23,597 bases of DNA, taken from positions 1 through 23,597 of the forward strand of contig JANNMJ010000247.1 in the NCBI GenBank assembly GCA_031397815.1. The letters run 5' to 3'. The translations under genes were made by a program, and so were the position numbers. A model generated the notes under the pieces. It saw nothing but the letters and a program-made list of their open reading frames with translations, made no database searches and was not told the DNA's origin. Shown here piece by piece: positions 23,389 through 23,597 of the stretch; position 1 is the first letter of the stretch; the number at the start of each line of letters is the position of its first letter. This DNA is from JANNMJ01 sp031397815 (GTDB lineage Bacteria > Bacteroidota > Bacteroidia > Cytophagales > Hymenobacteraceae).

Positions 23389-23597
23389 GGGGGATGTGGA
23401 GATGTGGGGGGATGTGGAGATGAGTTAGGAATGAGAGCAGAATCGCGCGGGGCTCCAGCCCTATGGCTTATACACAAGTGCAAAGCCGAATATAAGGCAC
23501 ACTCTTCTGCTCGCTTGGCTAGTGCATTTGCAAGCTCTAGAGCCACTTTTTCCGATCAAATATCAGAAACAACATAGTCTTCTGAATCAACCGAAAA
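23389..23597. other. Downstream region with a short direct repeat
   Basis: GGATGTGGAGATG occurs twice (23392-23404 and 23410-23422). A 14-base stretch at 23442-23455 is the exact inverted copy of 100-113, so it belongs to the REP-like family at the left end. The last 80 bases are relatively AT-rich. No gene is supported. Confidence 0.6.

Overview
The window looks like a chromosomal segment of a high-GC Bacteroidota bacterium of the Hymenobacter/Cytophagales type. The evidence is a very large secreted protein with a type IX secretion (Por/T9SS) C-terminal sorting domain, Bacteroidota-style promoter cores (TAnnTTTG and the variant GACCTTTG) close to start codons, almost no Shine-Dalgarno sequences, CarboxypepD_reg-like and Wzi/RemB-like outer-membrane proteins, and many GC-rich palindromic intergenic repeats. 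The genus is inferred, not proven.

Layout. 1-366: palindromic repeats and a terminator-like hairpin, no convincing gene. 367-7491: a giant T9SS-exported beta-helix adhesin-like protein, followed by a strong terminator. 7595-7758: a 21-bp tandem repeat. 7900-8265: a small two-helix membrane protein. 8292-8555: a 264-bp long palindrome between converging genes. 8595-9158 (-): a lipoprotein. 9159-9618: a divergent intergenic region with GC-rich inverted repeats, an AT-rich repeat and promoters for both flanking genes. 9619-11841: a radical SAM protein with a B12-binding-like N-terminus. 11868-12115: four tandem hairpin units of a repeat family that also occurs at 1-40 and 15264-15288. 12189-13892: an outer-membrane barrel of the Wzi/RemB type. 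14002-15291: an M16 zinc peptidase. 15366-16400: pheS. 16529-17389: 3-hydroxyacyl-CoA dehydrogenase, overlapped by a degenerate Rieske-fold lipoprotein (17355-17819). 17949-18022: tRNA-Asn with its promoter and terminator. 18061-18590: a gene-poor stretch with a MITE-like inverted-repeat element, a G13 run and a TG microsatellite. 18591-21125 (-): an erythromycin-esterase-like domain fused to a CarboxypepD_reg domain and a C-terminal region. 21370-22603: an intact ISAs1-family insertion sequence. 22735-23388: a NarL/LuxR-type response regulator with no histidine kinase in view.

How the genes relate. There is no large operon. Most genes look like single units, each with its own promoter near the start codon and palindromic spacers between them. 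The only clear co-transcription is the dehydrogenase/Rieske-like pair (35-nt overlap). Cell-surface functions dominate: T9SS cargo, Wzi/RemB-like barrel, two lipoproteins and the exported esterase fusion. Housekeeping genes (pheS, tRNA-Asn, hydroxyacyl-CoA dehydrogenase) are interspersed. I did not find a CRISPR array, toxin-antitoxin pair, defence island or biosynthetic cluster. The most unusual content is the repeat landscape, the likely leaderless promoter arrangement, the esterase fusion, the Rieske-fold protein lacking cluster ligands, and the atypical radical SAM enzyme.
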